A stretch of 64,000 nucleotides of DNA from Abyssogena phaseoliformis symbiont OG214 (GTDB lineage: Bacteria > Pseudomonadota > Gammaproteobacteria > PS1 > Pseudothioglobaceae). Positions 55,349-64,000 of this stretch are shown here, piece after piece. The notes under the pieces are model-generated. The model saw only the letters and a program-made list of their open reading frames with translations, was not told the origin of the DNA and searched no databases. The stretch spans positions 868,001 through 932,000 of the forward strand of contig NZ_AP012977.1 in assembly GCF_016592595.1 (NCBI RefSeq). Direction: 5' to 3'. Within the stretch, counting starts at the first letter, position 1; each line of letters begins with the position of its first letter. Position numbers and translations under genes: made by a program.

Positions 55349-58250
55349 AAATTATTAAGACTAATACTTCTAACCTTATCAAGTATTTCTTCTATATTAA
55401 AACTCATATTAAAATCATCTTCAACCTGCCATAATAAATCTTGAATCTCGCTGTTTATTTTATTTTTAATGTCTGTGCTATTTTGCCAATCTGGTCTTTT
55501 ACTAAACTGCTTAAAAATACTTATCACTTTTAAAGAAAAATTAATATTAACCTGCATCAAATCATCATCCGATAACTCAGAAAAATAATCAGCACTATTG
55601 GCGTAAATAATCTTAGCAAAGGTATTATTCTGAATTTCCTTTGGATAATTCATAGCTTCTTTTTCATCATTTGTCTTTAAAAGCATTTGCTGTATTTCCT
55701 CTTCGCTTAACCTCTTATCTCGATAATCATCAATAATTTGCTTTATTTTTTGTGGTAACCTTTCATAATGAGCAGGATTTGAATCCATTTTTTCACTAAT
55801 AAAGGCACTACTGGCACTTAAAATAGCATCTGCCCTAGCATTACTACCTTGTAGTCTTTCCATCTCTTTGTTAAAACCGTCATCAAAGATATTAACAGTT
55901 TTAGTGAGTTGATTAACTTCATCTCTACTGATAAAAGTATCTAGTAATTTTTGCATTTGTTTTTCATGTTGTGAAAAATCTACTACCTCAAAATAACGAA
56001 TTTTTACCGACTTTCGTAATTCAGCATAAAATCGCATTTTTGCTTTAAATTCCTGTATTTCATCATCACTAAATACATCATCTAACTTATCAGAAGATAG
56101 TGCTATTTTTAATGTTCTGGCATATTGTGAAAGAAAATCATAAAATTGCTTTCGCTTTGATTCATTTTCTAAATAAACCTTATAGCTCTCTTGGTCTGAT
56201 TGATTGCCCATACCTGTAAATAATTCTTTCAAATTAGTATAGTAAGTCTTAACCCTAGCAATCTCACCTTTAATATCGAACACTACCGAGGTAATATCAT
56301 CCTCATTAAATTCACTTAATCCAGAATAAGTCGTTAATGCCTTGTCTAAATTCACCAAGTAGCCCACGATAATCGATAATAAATCCAAAATCCTTGCCCT
56401 CATAAAGACGATTAACCCTTGCTATGGCTTACAATAAATTATGCTCTTTAAGCTCCTTATCAATATATAGATACCCTGCTCTTGGCGCATCAAACCCTGT
56501 TAATAATTTATTAACAACAATGAGTAAATCAATCTCATCTCCATGCACAAATTCATCTTTTACCTTGGCAAGATATTTATCTTCATCACCATATTGTCGC
56601 ATCAGCCTGTTCCAATGCTCATTCACAAAAGCCTTGTTGTCTTCTGTTTCATCTACCTCCTCATTACCTTCTACACCATCAGACTTGGAAATAACAAACG
56701 CAGTTTTAATATCAGGATAAGACTCTGCAAATAATTGATGATATTTAATGGCTTCATATTTACTACTACTCACCAACATTGCTTTAAATCCAGTGCCTTG
56801 GATTTGCGCTTTAAAATGCTCATAAATATCATCTGCAATCACCTCTAAACGACGCTCAGAACCTGCAATACGTTGAAATCTTGCCCACTTCTTTTTTAAA
56901 TCTAATTTTTGTTAATCACTTAAATTCTTGGCTATTTTGTCAAAACGCCTGTCCATATATTTTTTATCTGTAATCCATTGATTAACAAACCGCCCTTCAT
57001 ATAAAAGTGGCAAAATTGCCTTATCTTTAACAGCTTGGTCAATGGTATAACGATGTATCTCCCCACCAAACTTTTCAAAAGAATTTTTCTCTTTTTTCAT
57101 CAGTGGCATGCCAGTAAAGCCAATATAACAACTATTAACCAAAACATTATTCATCGCCCTGCTCATATCGCCACTTTGCAAAAGTTCAATTAAATTTTTA
57201 CCTGAGGTGGCTTTTTTAGCAGGTATCTCGCTATTTTTAAACGTATCGTGAATTTGCCTGTCTAAATCTTTCCTGTCCGTAACGATAATAATTTTTGCAT
57301 TCACAATCAATCTTTTAACCTCTTTAGCAAGCATCACCATCGTCAGTGATTTTCCACTACCTTGGGTATGCCAAATCAAACCACCAGCACGCCTACCAGT
57401 ATTATCGGATTTAGAGATTTTATTCATCGCACTTTTAATCGCAAAAAATTGTTGATAACGGATAATTTTTTTCACCCTACCATCAAACAAAGTAAACGAA
57501 TGGATTAACTTAATCAATCGCTGTTTTGCAAACAAGGAAAAAATAGCCTTGTCCAATTCACTTGGCATTCTGCCCTCAATCAAATGCGTCAAATCTAGCC
57601 CGCCTTCCTCTATCCACGATGCGTAGAATTTTTTAGAAGTGCCAACCGTGCCATATTTTGGCGTGTGATTATTACCTGCCAAGGTAATTTGGGCGTATTT
57701 AAATAATTGCGGTATTTCTGTCTCTCTTTGATTTCTCAGCATTTTCGAAACACCTTGAGACGTATCAACACTTGATTTTTAAAGCTCAACCACGCCCACA
57801 GGAATACCATTGATAAACAAGACTAAATCAGGTCTTCTGGTTTTATTACTCTGATTTTTAACCACTCTATCAACAATAAACTCTTCACTAAAATGAAATA
57901 CATTATTATCAAAGTTATCAAAATTAATATAGTTAATACTAAAACTTTTACGCACACCATCGCTCAAAACCTCCTCAAAAGCATTACCTAAAAGCAACTG
58001 ATCGGTTATTTTTTGGTTGGAACGACTCAGCCCCTCATTTAAAGGCACATCAATACTACCAATCGCTTTTGCCAAATTTTTAGCTGAAAATAGATAGCGA
58101 TTATTTTTATACTCAAAACTATTTAAAACTTGCAATCGTTCTAACAAAATATCTTTTAATATCACTTGATTGGTATTCTCGCGATAGTGGTGTATTTCTT
58201 TAGGTGTGATAAACTAGTCAACCCATGGATTTTAATAAGGCAATGGTGTT
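55345..58250 (-). pseudogene. hsdR: Type I restriction enzyme R subunit, multiply broken
   Basis: The remnant covers about 970 codons, near full length. The N-terminus (NTIALLKSMG at 58250, then FITPKEIHHYRENTNQVILK) has a stop and a shift near 58220. The body carries in-frame TAA codons near 57779, 56912 and 56429, each at a place where relatives have Gln or Lys, and one extra base near 56370. Walker A is seen in HTQGSGKSLTMVMLA, then VTDRKDLDRQIH and FTGMPLMKKE. The DEAD-box segment expected between LLQSGD and CYIGFTG (VLVDEAHR) is missing through an in-frame deletion, so even a repaired protein could not translocate. Confidence 0.88.
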
Positions 58251-58319
58251 TTTCGTTTGTTCTAGGAATCATTTTTTACTCTCTATAAAATTATTGCCGA
58301 CCATTTTATTACTTTATGT

Positions 58320-58393
58320 TATAATTTTTCCTGAGGAACGCCGAATTCGTATTCAACAAAAAACCTTTGCAGGGTTGCGAAGGTTTTTTGTTG
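58320..58393 (+). ncRNA. Candidate small RNA with its own promoter and terminator
   Basis: TATAAT at 58320-58325, preceded by TATGT, is followed by about 60 nt with a small hairpin (GAAT/ATTC near 58343-58354) and then a perfect 14-bp stem (58354-58367 with 58380-58393) whose 3' arm carries a T6 run. The unit sits between hsdR and the DUF3800 relic. A -35 is weak (TTGCCG, 20-nt spacer). The stem is symmetric, so it may simply be a two-way terminator. No known RNA family is recognised. Confidence 0.4.
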
Positions 58394-58402
58394 TCTTATG
58401 CT

Positions 58403-58721
58403 TTAATCTGGAAAAATCTTTAATCCTGCTCTTTTATAATGTCCTTTATATTTTCTAAATTTATCTTTAATCACTTCAAAAGCCTTATTTTTCTGCTCTA
58501 GTTTTAATACCGATAAGCCAACTGCATTATTTTGTTTGTTCGCCATTCTCTTTTTAAAATAATTATCACCATTGCATATTAATAACTGTTTGCAAATAAT
58601 CTGTTTTCTTAAAAATACAAAATACCAGCACAAAAACAGGATAGCATTTATTGATATTACTCATCCCGTGATCACCACTTTCATCAACATAAATAATATA
58701 GTCGCTGTGTTTATTACTCAT
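58403..58721 (-). pseudogene. DUF3800 family protein, internally deleted
   Basis: ATG at 58721 reads MSNKHSDYIIYVDESGDHGM, with the YVDESGDH motif of DUF3800 (RNase H-like fold). The frame stops after VINMQW. In another frame the C-terminus GHYKRAGLKIFPD ends at 58403. The middle, about two thirds of a normal DUF3800 protein, is lost. DUF3800 proteins are often found in defence islands. It lies between the KAP NTPase and hsdR relics. Confidence 0.7.
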
Positions 58722-58757
58722 ATTTTCACTCCAATTTATTCAGTTAGTAATTTTGCA

Positions 58758-60190
58758 TTAGTCAAAATTAAATTTATCAGCAAAATCTACTTTCTTTATT
58801 ACGGCTTTTGTCATCTGATTGTATCTATAATCGTCCCAGTCACCAGGTGAATACTTTAATATTGCAATATAATAACGAAGCTTTAAATACTCTTGACTAT
58901 CTTTATTATCTATTGTTAATAATTCATCTTCTTTTTGTTTAATTAAAGCATCTAATTCATTATCACTAAGTGTCGTAGTATCAATAATTGCACTTATCTC
59001 AATTTTAAAATCCTCTAATTCATTACCTCGAAACTCATCATCTTTTATGGCTATTATTAACGCTTTAATTGCCTTTTTAGCCTCTGCTCTTCTATTTATT
59101 AAGCCGAGGTATAAATTATTATCATAAGATTTTAAAGACCCAAACAATGCCAATACTAAAAGATGTTTAGGAACTATTCTATGTTCGGTAGTTTTAAAAA
59201 TAATTTGTAATTTGATAAAAATTTGCTCCACTTGTCTTAGCGATAGGTTAAATCCAGTAGCAAGTGTTCTCATTGCAAATAAATAGCTACCCCTTTCGTG
59301 TACCTCATTAACAGATATTTCTTTGCTCACAAGAATATCGTTTAACTTAAAATTTTGACACAAAACATCACAAAACTTATTAATACCGGGATTTTTAAAA
59401 TCGAATTCAAGGTCTATAAACCGTCTTAAGTAATTATTAGCATCTATATTGCCATATTGAGATTGAATAGATTTTGCTAAATTTTTCTTATCAATTGATA
59501 ACACGAAAACCAAGCGTTCAATGCCAAATATATGCTTAATTCTCTCTAGGTACTCTATGGTATAAAGCGGTCTACATTGGTCTAATTCATCAATAAAAAT
59601 AACAAAAGGCTTGTTCTCTCTTATCTATTGCCTTTAATATCTCAAAAATAGCATTTTTAAAATCTTCCAGTGTTGTTTTTTCTTCTTGATAATTATCAAT
59701 AAGTACGGTTAGTAGAATTTTCTGTAAAATCGTTCTCAACTTGAGCAACAGCCTCGCCTCCAATAAATTTTTCCACCGCCCCTTTAATACTACTGGCAAG
59801 CTATTTCTAATAATCTTACCACCCATTTTTTTAACACCCTCAAAACTTGTCTTTTAATTCACTATTATTTTCTTCAATATAAGCGTTCAACTCCCCTAAT
59901 ATTGCAATTAGTGGGTCACACTGGTAAAATTATCCTCCCACGCACTAAAGTAAATACTCTTTACTGTGTGTTTGTTAAATAAGCCTGCCATAATTTTATA
60001 AAAGTAGTTTTTCCTGCACCCCACAATCAGCATTAACACTAAAAACAAAAGGCTGGGTATCAGAAATAATTAAGTGGGATAAATCCTCTATAATATCTTC
60101 TCTATCTAATAAATCATTTTCAAATATATTGTTATCTGGTATTTCTATTGGTTTATTGATAGTAATTATATTTTCACCCTTATCTACCCA
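58758..60190 (-). pseudogene. KAP family P-loop NTPase, broken
   Basis: Read from the right: IITINKPIEIPDNNIFENDL, then in shifted frames FVFSVNADCG and GAGKTTF (Walker A, about 60015-60035), YFSAWEDNFTS, DPLIAILGELNAYIEENN, then FVIFIDELDQCRP (Walker B, about 59595), EYLERIKHIFGIERLVFVLS and YLRRFIDLEFDF. The last 251 codons are open. KAP NTPases are membrane or phage-defence associated ATPases; this one sits between hsdS and hsdR and probably was an accessory defence gene. Four or more shifts are needed to join the parts. The 5' limit is uncertain. Confidence 0.72.
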
Positions 60191-61445
60191 GTTAATAATT
60201 TTTGCATGAGTCCTTTTTTCTGGGTTTTAAAAAGGGCTGATTCGGTTTGTAACTTTGTTATTTCATCATCGGCAAGACTTAGGACTTGGGCGATCTTTTG
60301 TTGTTCTTTGGTTGATGGTGGTAATTTAACTAATACTTGAGAGAAATCATTTATAGAAATAGTAAATCTAGTACTACCGGTAGCAACTCTAGAAATTTGT
60401 TTTAAAATATAATAAGTATTACAAAAATAATGAGAATAAATAATGTTAAGCTTTAATTTTAGCCCAAATCTCATCAAGTGATAACTATATAAAGTATTTT
60501 CCAAGTCTTCAAAAATTACGATAGAGCGCCCAATATCATCTGGTGTTTCACATGATGGCGTAAATAACATATCATTCTTTCTTAAGTTGCTACTATTAAG
60601 TTGTATCTTATTGGCTGACACTGTCATCAAATTTTCAACAGATAGATTGTTGATGTTTTCATGCTTATACACATTCATGTAATTAACTAATTTTATTAGT
60701 TTCTCGCCTTTAACTATTTTCTTATTAACACTATTTGTTTTAAATTTACCAATATCCCCCAACTTAACAAGCTTCCAATCATCGCTAAACTCACTAAAAC
60801 GGGTTTTTGCTGTGAGGAGTTGTTGCATTAAGTCTTTTTTAGCTGTTATTTTTGTTGGATTAAGGCGGTTTGTTGGTCAATGACTCTGTCCCAAGTCGTG
60901 AGAACACCCGCTATTTTTTGTTGTTCTGATTTTATTTCTGGCAAACCAAAATTAATCTTATTTAATGCTACAATTGTCAAGGCTTTTTGAGTTGATCCAA
61001 TTGAACTTTTTAATAATTTATTCTTATTGTATTCAAGTAAATATTCAAAAAACTCAGGGCATGCTTTTATTAACTTGAGCCAAATCAAATTTCCATCTTT
61101 AAAATAAAACTTAGTATCATCTTTTACTCTAAAAATATTTCCAAGAGTTCCTACGGCAGTTATCAATAAATTACCTTGTCGTGATACTCCATATTTTTTC
61201 TGAATATCTTCATACTTTTGATTAGAGATATACAATAAATCCATTATTAGTTGATTGTTTTTTAATTCAGATATTTCCTTGCCCCTATAAAAAGGTATAC
61301 CTGACTTTGTGTATTCTGATAAATAAATTCTTTTATTTGAGGCAAGAGTAGCAATATCTCTCAACCTCATCACTCCCCAATCCTTTGGAATAACCCCAAC
61401 TTCGGTTTATTGATACTCCTTTGGAATTTGCAATACTTTATCCAT
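60184..61445 (-). pseudogene. hsdS: Type I restriction specificity subunit, broken between its two recognition domains
   Basis: The start (ATG 61445, MDKVLQIPKEYQ) is followed by an in-frame TAA, then TEVGVIPKDWGVMRLRDIA. The first target-recognition domain runs to QQTALIQQK at 60846. A single missing A (A5 instead of A6) shifts the frame in the linker, after which ITAKKDLMQQLLTAKTRF and the second domain run to QKLLTG at 60184. TEVGVIPxDW and QQKIAxVL are typical HsdS repeats. Both halves after the first stop are open, so two half-subunits could still be made. Confidence 0.85.
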
Positions 61446-62264
61446 TTTTATCATCCAATTGTTTGGCCTTATTATTATTTATCACTGCTTCGCCTGTTTA
61501 TTTTTCAATTTCTAATCTGGCTTGTTTGGCAATTTTTCCGCCTTTTAGGGCAACGATTTTATTTTTATTTAATCCTGTTGGTTGCTGTTTTTTGGATATT
61601 TCAGCGGTTTAGGCTTAGGCTAACATGGTTAAAACCAGTTCTAAATTTGACATATTATCTCTGAAGTTTTACTGCTTTAAATTTTAAAATTTTTTATATT
61701 GTTTGGTAGTTTTATCTGACCACGCTTTGGTAATTTCATCAGTTAATATTGCATATTCCAAACCTTGTTTTATGCCTCTTTGCTCCCATTCATCGGTTAG
61801 GTCTTTGCGGATTTCAATGCTTTTTAGGCGTTGATTTATCCGCGATTTAGAATAGCTTTTAGCAAGATAAGTTTGCATTGCCCTGTCAAAAGCAAGTTCT
61901 GGGTCTTCTGTCTCGGCAATACGCTCACTACCAATTTTAGCAAGCCATAATTTATAAGGCTCTGCTTTTTTGGATGGGATGGATTGAATTAGGCGTAATA
62001 ATTGCTCAGTATCTGCCACATCAATTAGCTGCATTTTACCATCTGCGGCTATCATTTTCAAAGCGTGATAGATTATCACGCTTTGATTACCTTCTGCTTT
62101 TAACCTTTGTTTTAATTTTCTCCAATAAGCAGTTGAATTGCTGCTTTCGCTTAAAACTGCCGCCACATCAACAATAGAAAAAACCATTGTTCTTTTTCAC
62201 CATCCCAGTGTGTTCTAATATTTTTATTTTTAAACAGTTTAATGGTTTGATTTTCTTTAGTCAT
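61438..62264 (-). pseudogene. BRO-N/DinD-like protein, broken
   Basis: The start (ATG 62264, TKENQTIKLFKNKNIRTHWD) shifts at a T6 run (T7 needed) near 62190 into SIVDVAAVLSES. The BRO core YWRKLKQRLKAEGNQ, LIQSIPSKKAEPYKLWLAKIG, LTDEWEQRGIKQGLEYAILT is open to 61684. After a TAA at 61684 the same frame goes on with NMSNLELVLTMLA, more stops, and KKQQPTGLNKNKIVALKGG to a TAA at 61438 that overlaps hsdS. Such genes occur in prophages and type I loci. It begins inside the hsdM stop (ATGA). Confidence 0.78.
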
Positions 62265-63747
62265 ACCCCTAACTCTTGTAAATAGCCTTCCATTTGTTTT
62301 TTAATGCTCACAAGTTCTTTTTCTATTTTGCTAATATCTTTTTTGGTTTGGGCAATATCCACAATTGCCTCTTCTTCAAAAGTATCGACATATCTTGGAA
62401 TGTTGGGGTTGTGGTCATTTTCTTAGATTTCTTTAAGTGTGGCTAAATGGCTGTATTTTTCTAATTCTTTGCGGTTTTTATAGGTGGTTAAGATTTTATC
62501 AATATGTAAGGGTTCGAGTATATTTTGATTTTTATTCTTAGTAAATTCTTTGCTTGCATCGATAAATAAGACATCGGTGTTTTGTCTGTTTTTCTTAAAA
62601 ACTAAAATGGTTGCAGGGAATAGAAGTGCCAAAAAATAGATTGGCAGGTAAGCCAATAACGCAGTCCAATAAATTATTATCCAAAATTTGTTTTCTAATT
62701 CTGCCTTCACTTGCCCCACGAAATAACACACCATGTGGTAGTATTACGCCCATTGTGCCTTCTGCATTTAGACTAGACAGCATATGCAAAACAAACACAT
62801 AATCGCCTTTTGATTTAGGAGGTAAACCGTAATCAAAACGCTTATATAAATCATTCTCTAAATCATCACGCCCCATTTATCCAACGAAAAAGGTGGGTTT
62901 GCCACGACTATATCGAATTTCATTAAATGGTTATTGTCTAAATGTAGGGGGTTTCTGAGTGTGTCACTCCAGCAAATATCTGCCTCGTTAATTTCATGTA
63001 AAAACATATTCATTTTGCTAAGGGTTTGGGTTTATCCGTTTTTCTCTTGGCCGAACAGGGCAAAATTGTTATTGCCTATTTCTTTAGCGGCTTTAATAAG
63101 TAACGAACCAGAACCACAAGCGGGGTCGTAAATTCTATCGCCCTCTTTAGCCCCTACCAATTTAGCCAATAAGATTGATACGCTACTTGGGGTGAAAAAC
63201 TTCCCGGCTTTTTTGCCCGCATCAGAGGCAAAATGGGCAATTAAAAACTCATAAACATCGCCAATAACATCATCCCCTACTAGCATTGATGGGAGTAAAT
63301 CCAATCTTGAATCAGCAAAATCTTCTAATAAATGTTTAAGTATGGCGTTTCTTTCTTTAGTGCGGCCTAAATTTACCTCATTATTAAAATCAATACTTCT
63401 AAAAATACCTTCTAATTTCTCAGGATTGTCTTCTTCAATTTTTTCCAATACTTTATTAATGACTTGCCCCAATTCACTCGACTCTTTTGTGTGAATAAGT
63501 ATTCAAAGGTGTATTTATCATCAAGAATAAATTTTTCAAGTTTGATGGCTTTAGCAATTCTATCTTTATTATTGTTATATTTTTTATGTAATAATTCTAA
63601 TTTTTCACGATAAAAATCAGACAAGTATTTAACAAATAACATTGTTAAAACATAGTCTTTATACTGCGTTCCATCTAGTGTGCCCCGAAAGGTATCGCAA
63701 GCCTTCCAAACAATATTGTTAATCGTTTCTTTTGTTGTCTTTGCCAT
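62261..63747 (-). pseudogene. hsdM: Type I restriction enzyme methylase subunit, multiply broken
   Basis: The N-terminal helical part (WKACDTFRGTLDGTQYKDYV) starts at ATG 63747. After a frameshift near 63475 come FFTPSSVSILLAKLVGA and motif I DPACGSGSLLIKAAKE, then a TAA after FGQEKNG, and ANPPFSLDKW (catalytic NPPF). Further shifts near 62875 and 62610 precede FIDASKEFTKNKNQNIL and an in-frame TAA before ENDHNPNIPRYVDTFEEE. Three shifts and two nonsense codons make methylation impossible. With hsdR also dead, the system is fully silenced. Confidence 0.88.
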
Positions 63748-64000
63748 TATTTTGCTCCTTGAAATTGTTTCATTATTGCATCTAGCATATTTTGGGTAAA
63801 AATTTGTTTTTTCTTGGTTAATTCCATCAGTAACGCCTGTTCTTTATAAAGTAAATCCATGGTTTTAATTACTTTTTTTTGCTGATATTGGTGGTAAAAA
63901 AACATCCAGTTCCGCAACATCTCCCGTTCTTATCATTGGTATGGCTGTACCTTTAACGGCTGTATTGAATATTTTTTGACTTTGTTTTGAATTGAGGTAA
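63747..64000 (-). pseudogene. Second HsdS-like specificity subunit, C-terminal end only in window, frameshifted
   Basis: From the right edge the minus strand reads NTAVKGTAIPMIRTGDVAEL, then DVFLPPISAKK. An A8 run (A7 would fit) near 63873-63880 shifts the frame, after which VIKTMDLLYKEQALLMELTK and NMLDAIMKQFQGAK follow to a TAA overlapping the hsdM start. The pattern (IRTGDV, FLPPISxQKKV, coiled end) matches the end of a specificity-type domain. The rest lies beyond the window. Confidence 0.65.

Noticed and set aside
61410-61664. Hydrophobic 84-codon plus-strand frame resembling a membrane protein
   Set aside because: It is the reverse strand of the BRO and hsdS ends; its hydrophobic character comes from the complement of Lys/Asn-rich codons.
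61438-62264. Prophage, suggested by the BRO/DinD-like gene and the integrase relic
   Set aside because: No structural, lysis or replication phage genes are seen, and the two are 50 kb apart; BRO-type genes also occur in type I loci.
54692-64000. Active phase-variable type I restriction system
   Set aside because: The breaks include many nonsense codons and an in-frame motor deletion in hsdR and hsdM, beyond what a slipped run could switch back on.
1-64000. tRNA, rRNA or CRISPR features
   Set aside because: I looked for TPsiC-loop patterns, cloverleaf pairs and regularly spaced repeats in the intergenic gaps and saw none; a covariance-model scan would be needed to be certain.

Overview
The window reads as a piece of a reduced, AT-rich gammaproteobacterial chromosome. 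Gene order is gammaproteobacterial (lolB divergent from hemA-prfA, tolQRA after ybgC, mnmA-hflD, murC-murB-ddl-ftsQ, miaB near phoH). Proteins are rich in Lys, Ile and Asn, intergenic gaps are short, many neighbours overlap by 1-4 bases, and there is heavy pseudogene decay by GC-to-AT nonsense changes and single-base slips in A/T runs. This fits an intracellular symbiont under genome reduction, most like the sulfur-oxidising clam and mussel symbionts (Ruthia, Vesicomyosocius, SUP05 relatives). That placement is an inference from style and protein flavour; no sulfur gene lies in the window. I found no rRNA, tRNA or CRISPR array.

Layout. 1-9.1 kb is an iron and copper block on the minus strand: a LbtU-type porin relic, an intact imelysin, an intact di-heme oxidoreductase (DUF1111), a frameshifted second imelysin, a frameshifted membrane fatty-acid-hydroxylase-like protein and a multicopper oxidase cut by the left edge. 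Next come a Fur box with a micro-gene, two broken bacterioferritin subunits and a broken bacterioferritin-associated ferredoxin. A dead tyrosine recombinase follows (9.2-10.05 kb). 10.1-43.8 kb is mostly intact housekeeping: CDF transporter, ruvC, thioredoxin, dtd, glyS, minC, tolARQ with a dead ybgC, ruvB, lolB, hemA-prfA, znuB, fur, bamE, a signal peptide peptidase, ccmAB, metK, ahcY, glyQ, envelope proteins, miaB, SCO/PCuAC copper chaperones, phoH, mnmA-hflD, rpsT, xseA, ftsB and ispD. 44.07-45.5 kb is a dead secreted-protein gene sitting between ispD and ispF. 45.75-54.65 kb is ispF, murC-murB-ddl-ftsQ, mltD, bolA, an FNR-type reductase and miaA. From 54.7 kb to the right edge lies a collapsed type I restriction-modification island (hsdS-hsdM-BRO/DinD-hsdS-KAP NTPase-DUF3800-hsdR) with one intact member, a YgjP-type metallopeptidase.

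Regulation that can be read: a SAM-II-like riboswitch with a terminator ahead of metK, and an SAH riboswitch ahead of ahcY, so both steps of the SAM/SAH cycle carry their own RNA sensor. There is also a near-consensus Fur box, and fur itself is present at 24.3 kb.

The most notable points are the paired SAM/SAH riboswitches; murB, an essential gene, split by one missing A in an A7 run, with similar plus or minus one A/T slips in many other genes; the piecemeal loss of iron storage and import while imelysin and DUF1111 stay intact; a 32-nt perfect palindrome inside dead ybgC; and a possible short RNA with its own promoter and terminator within the dead restriction island.
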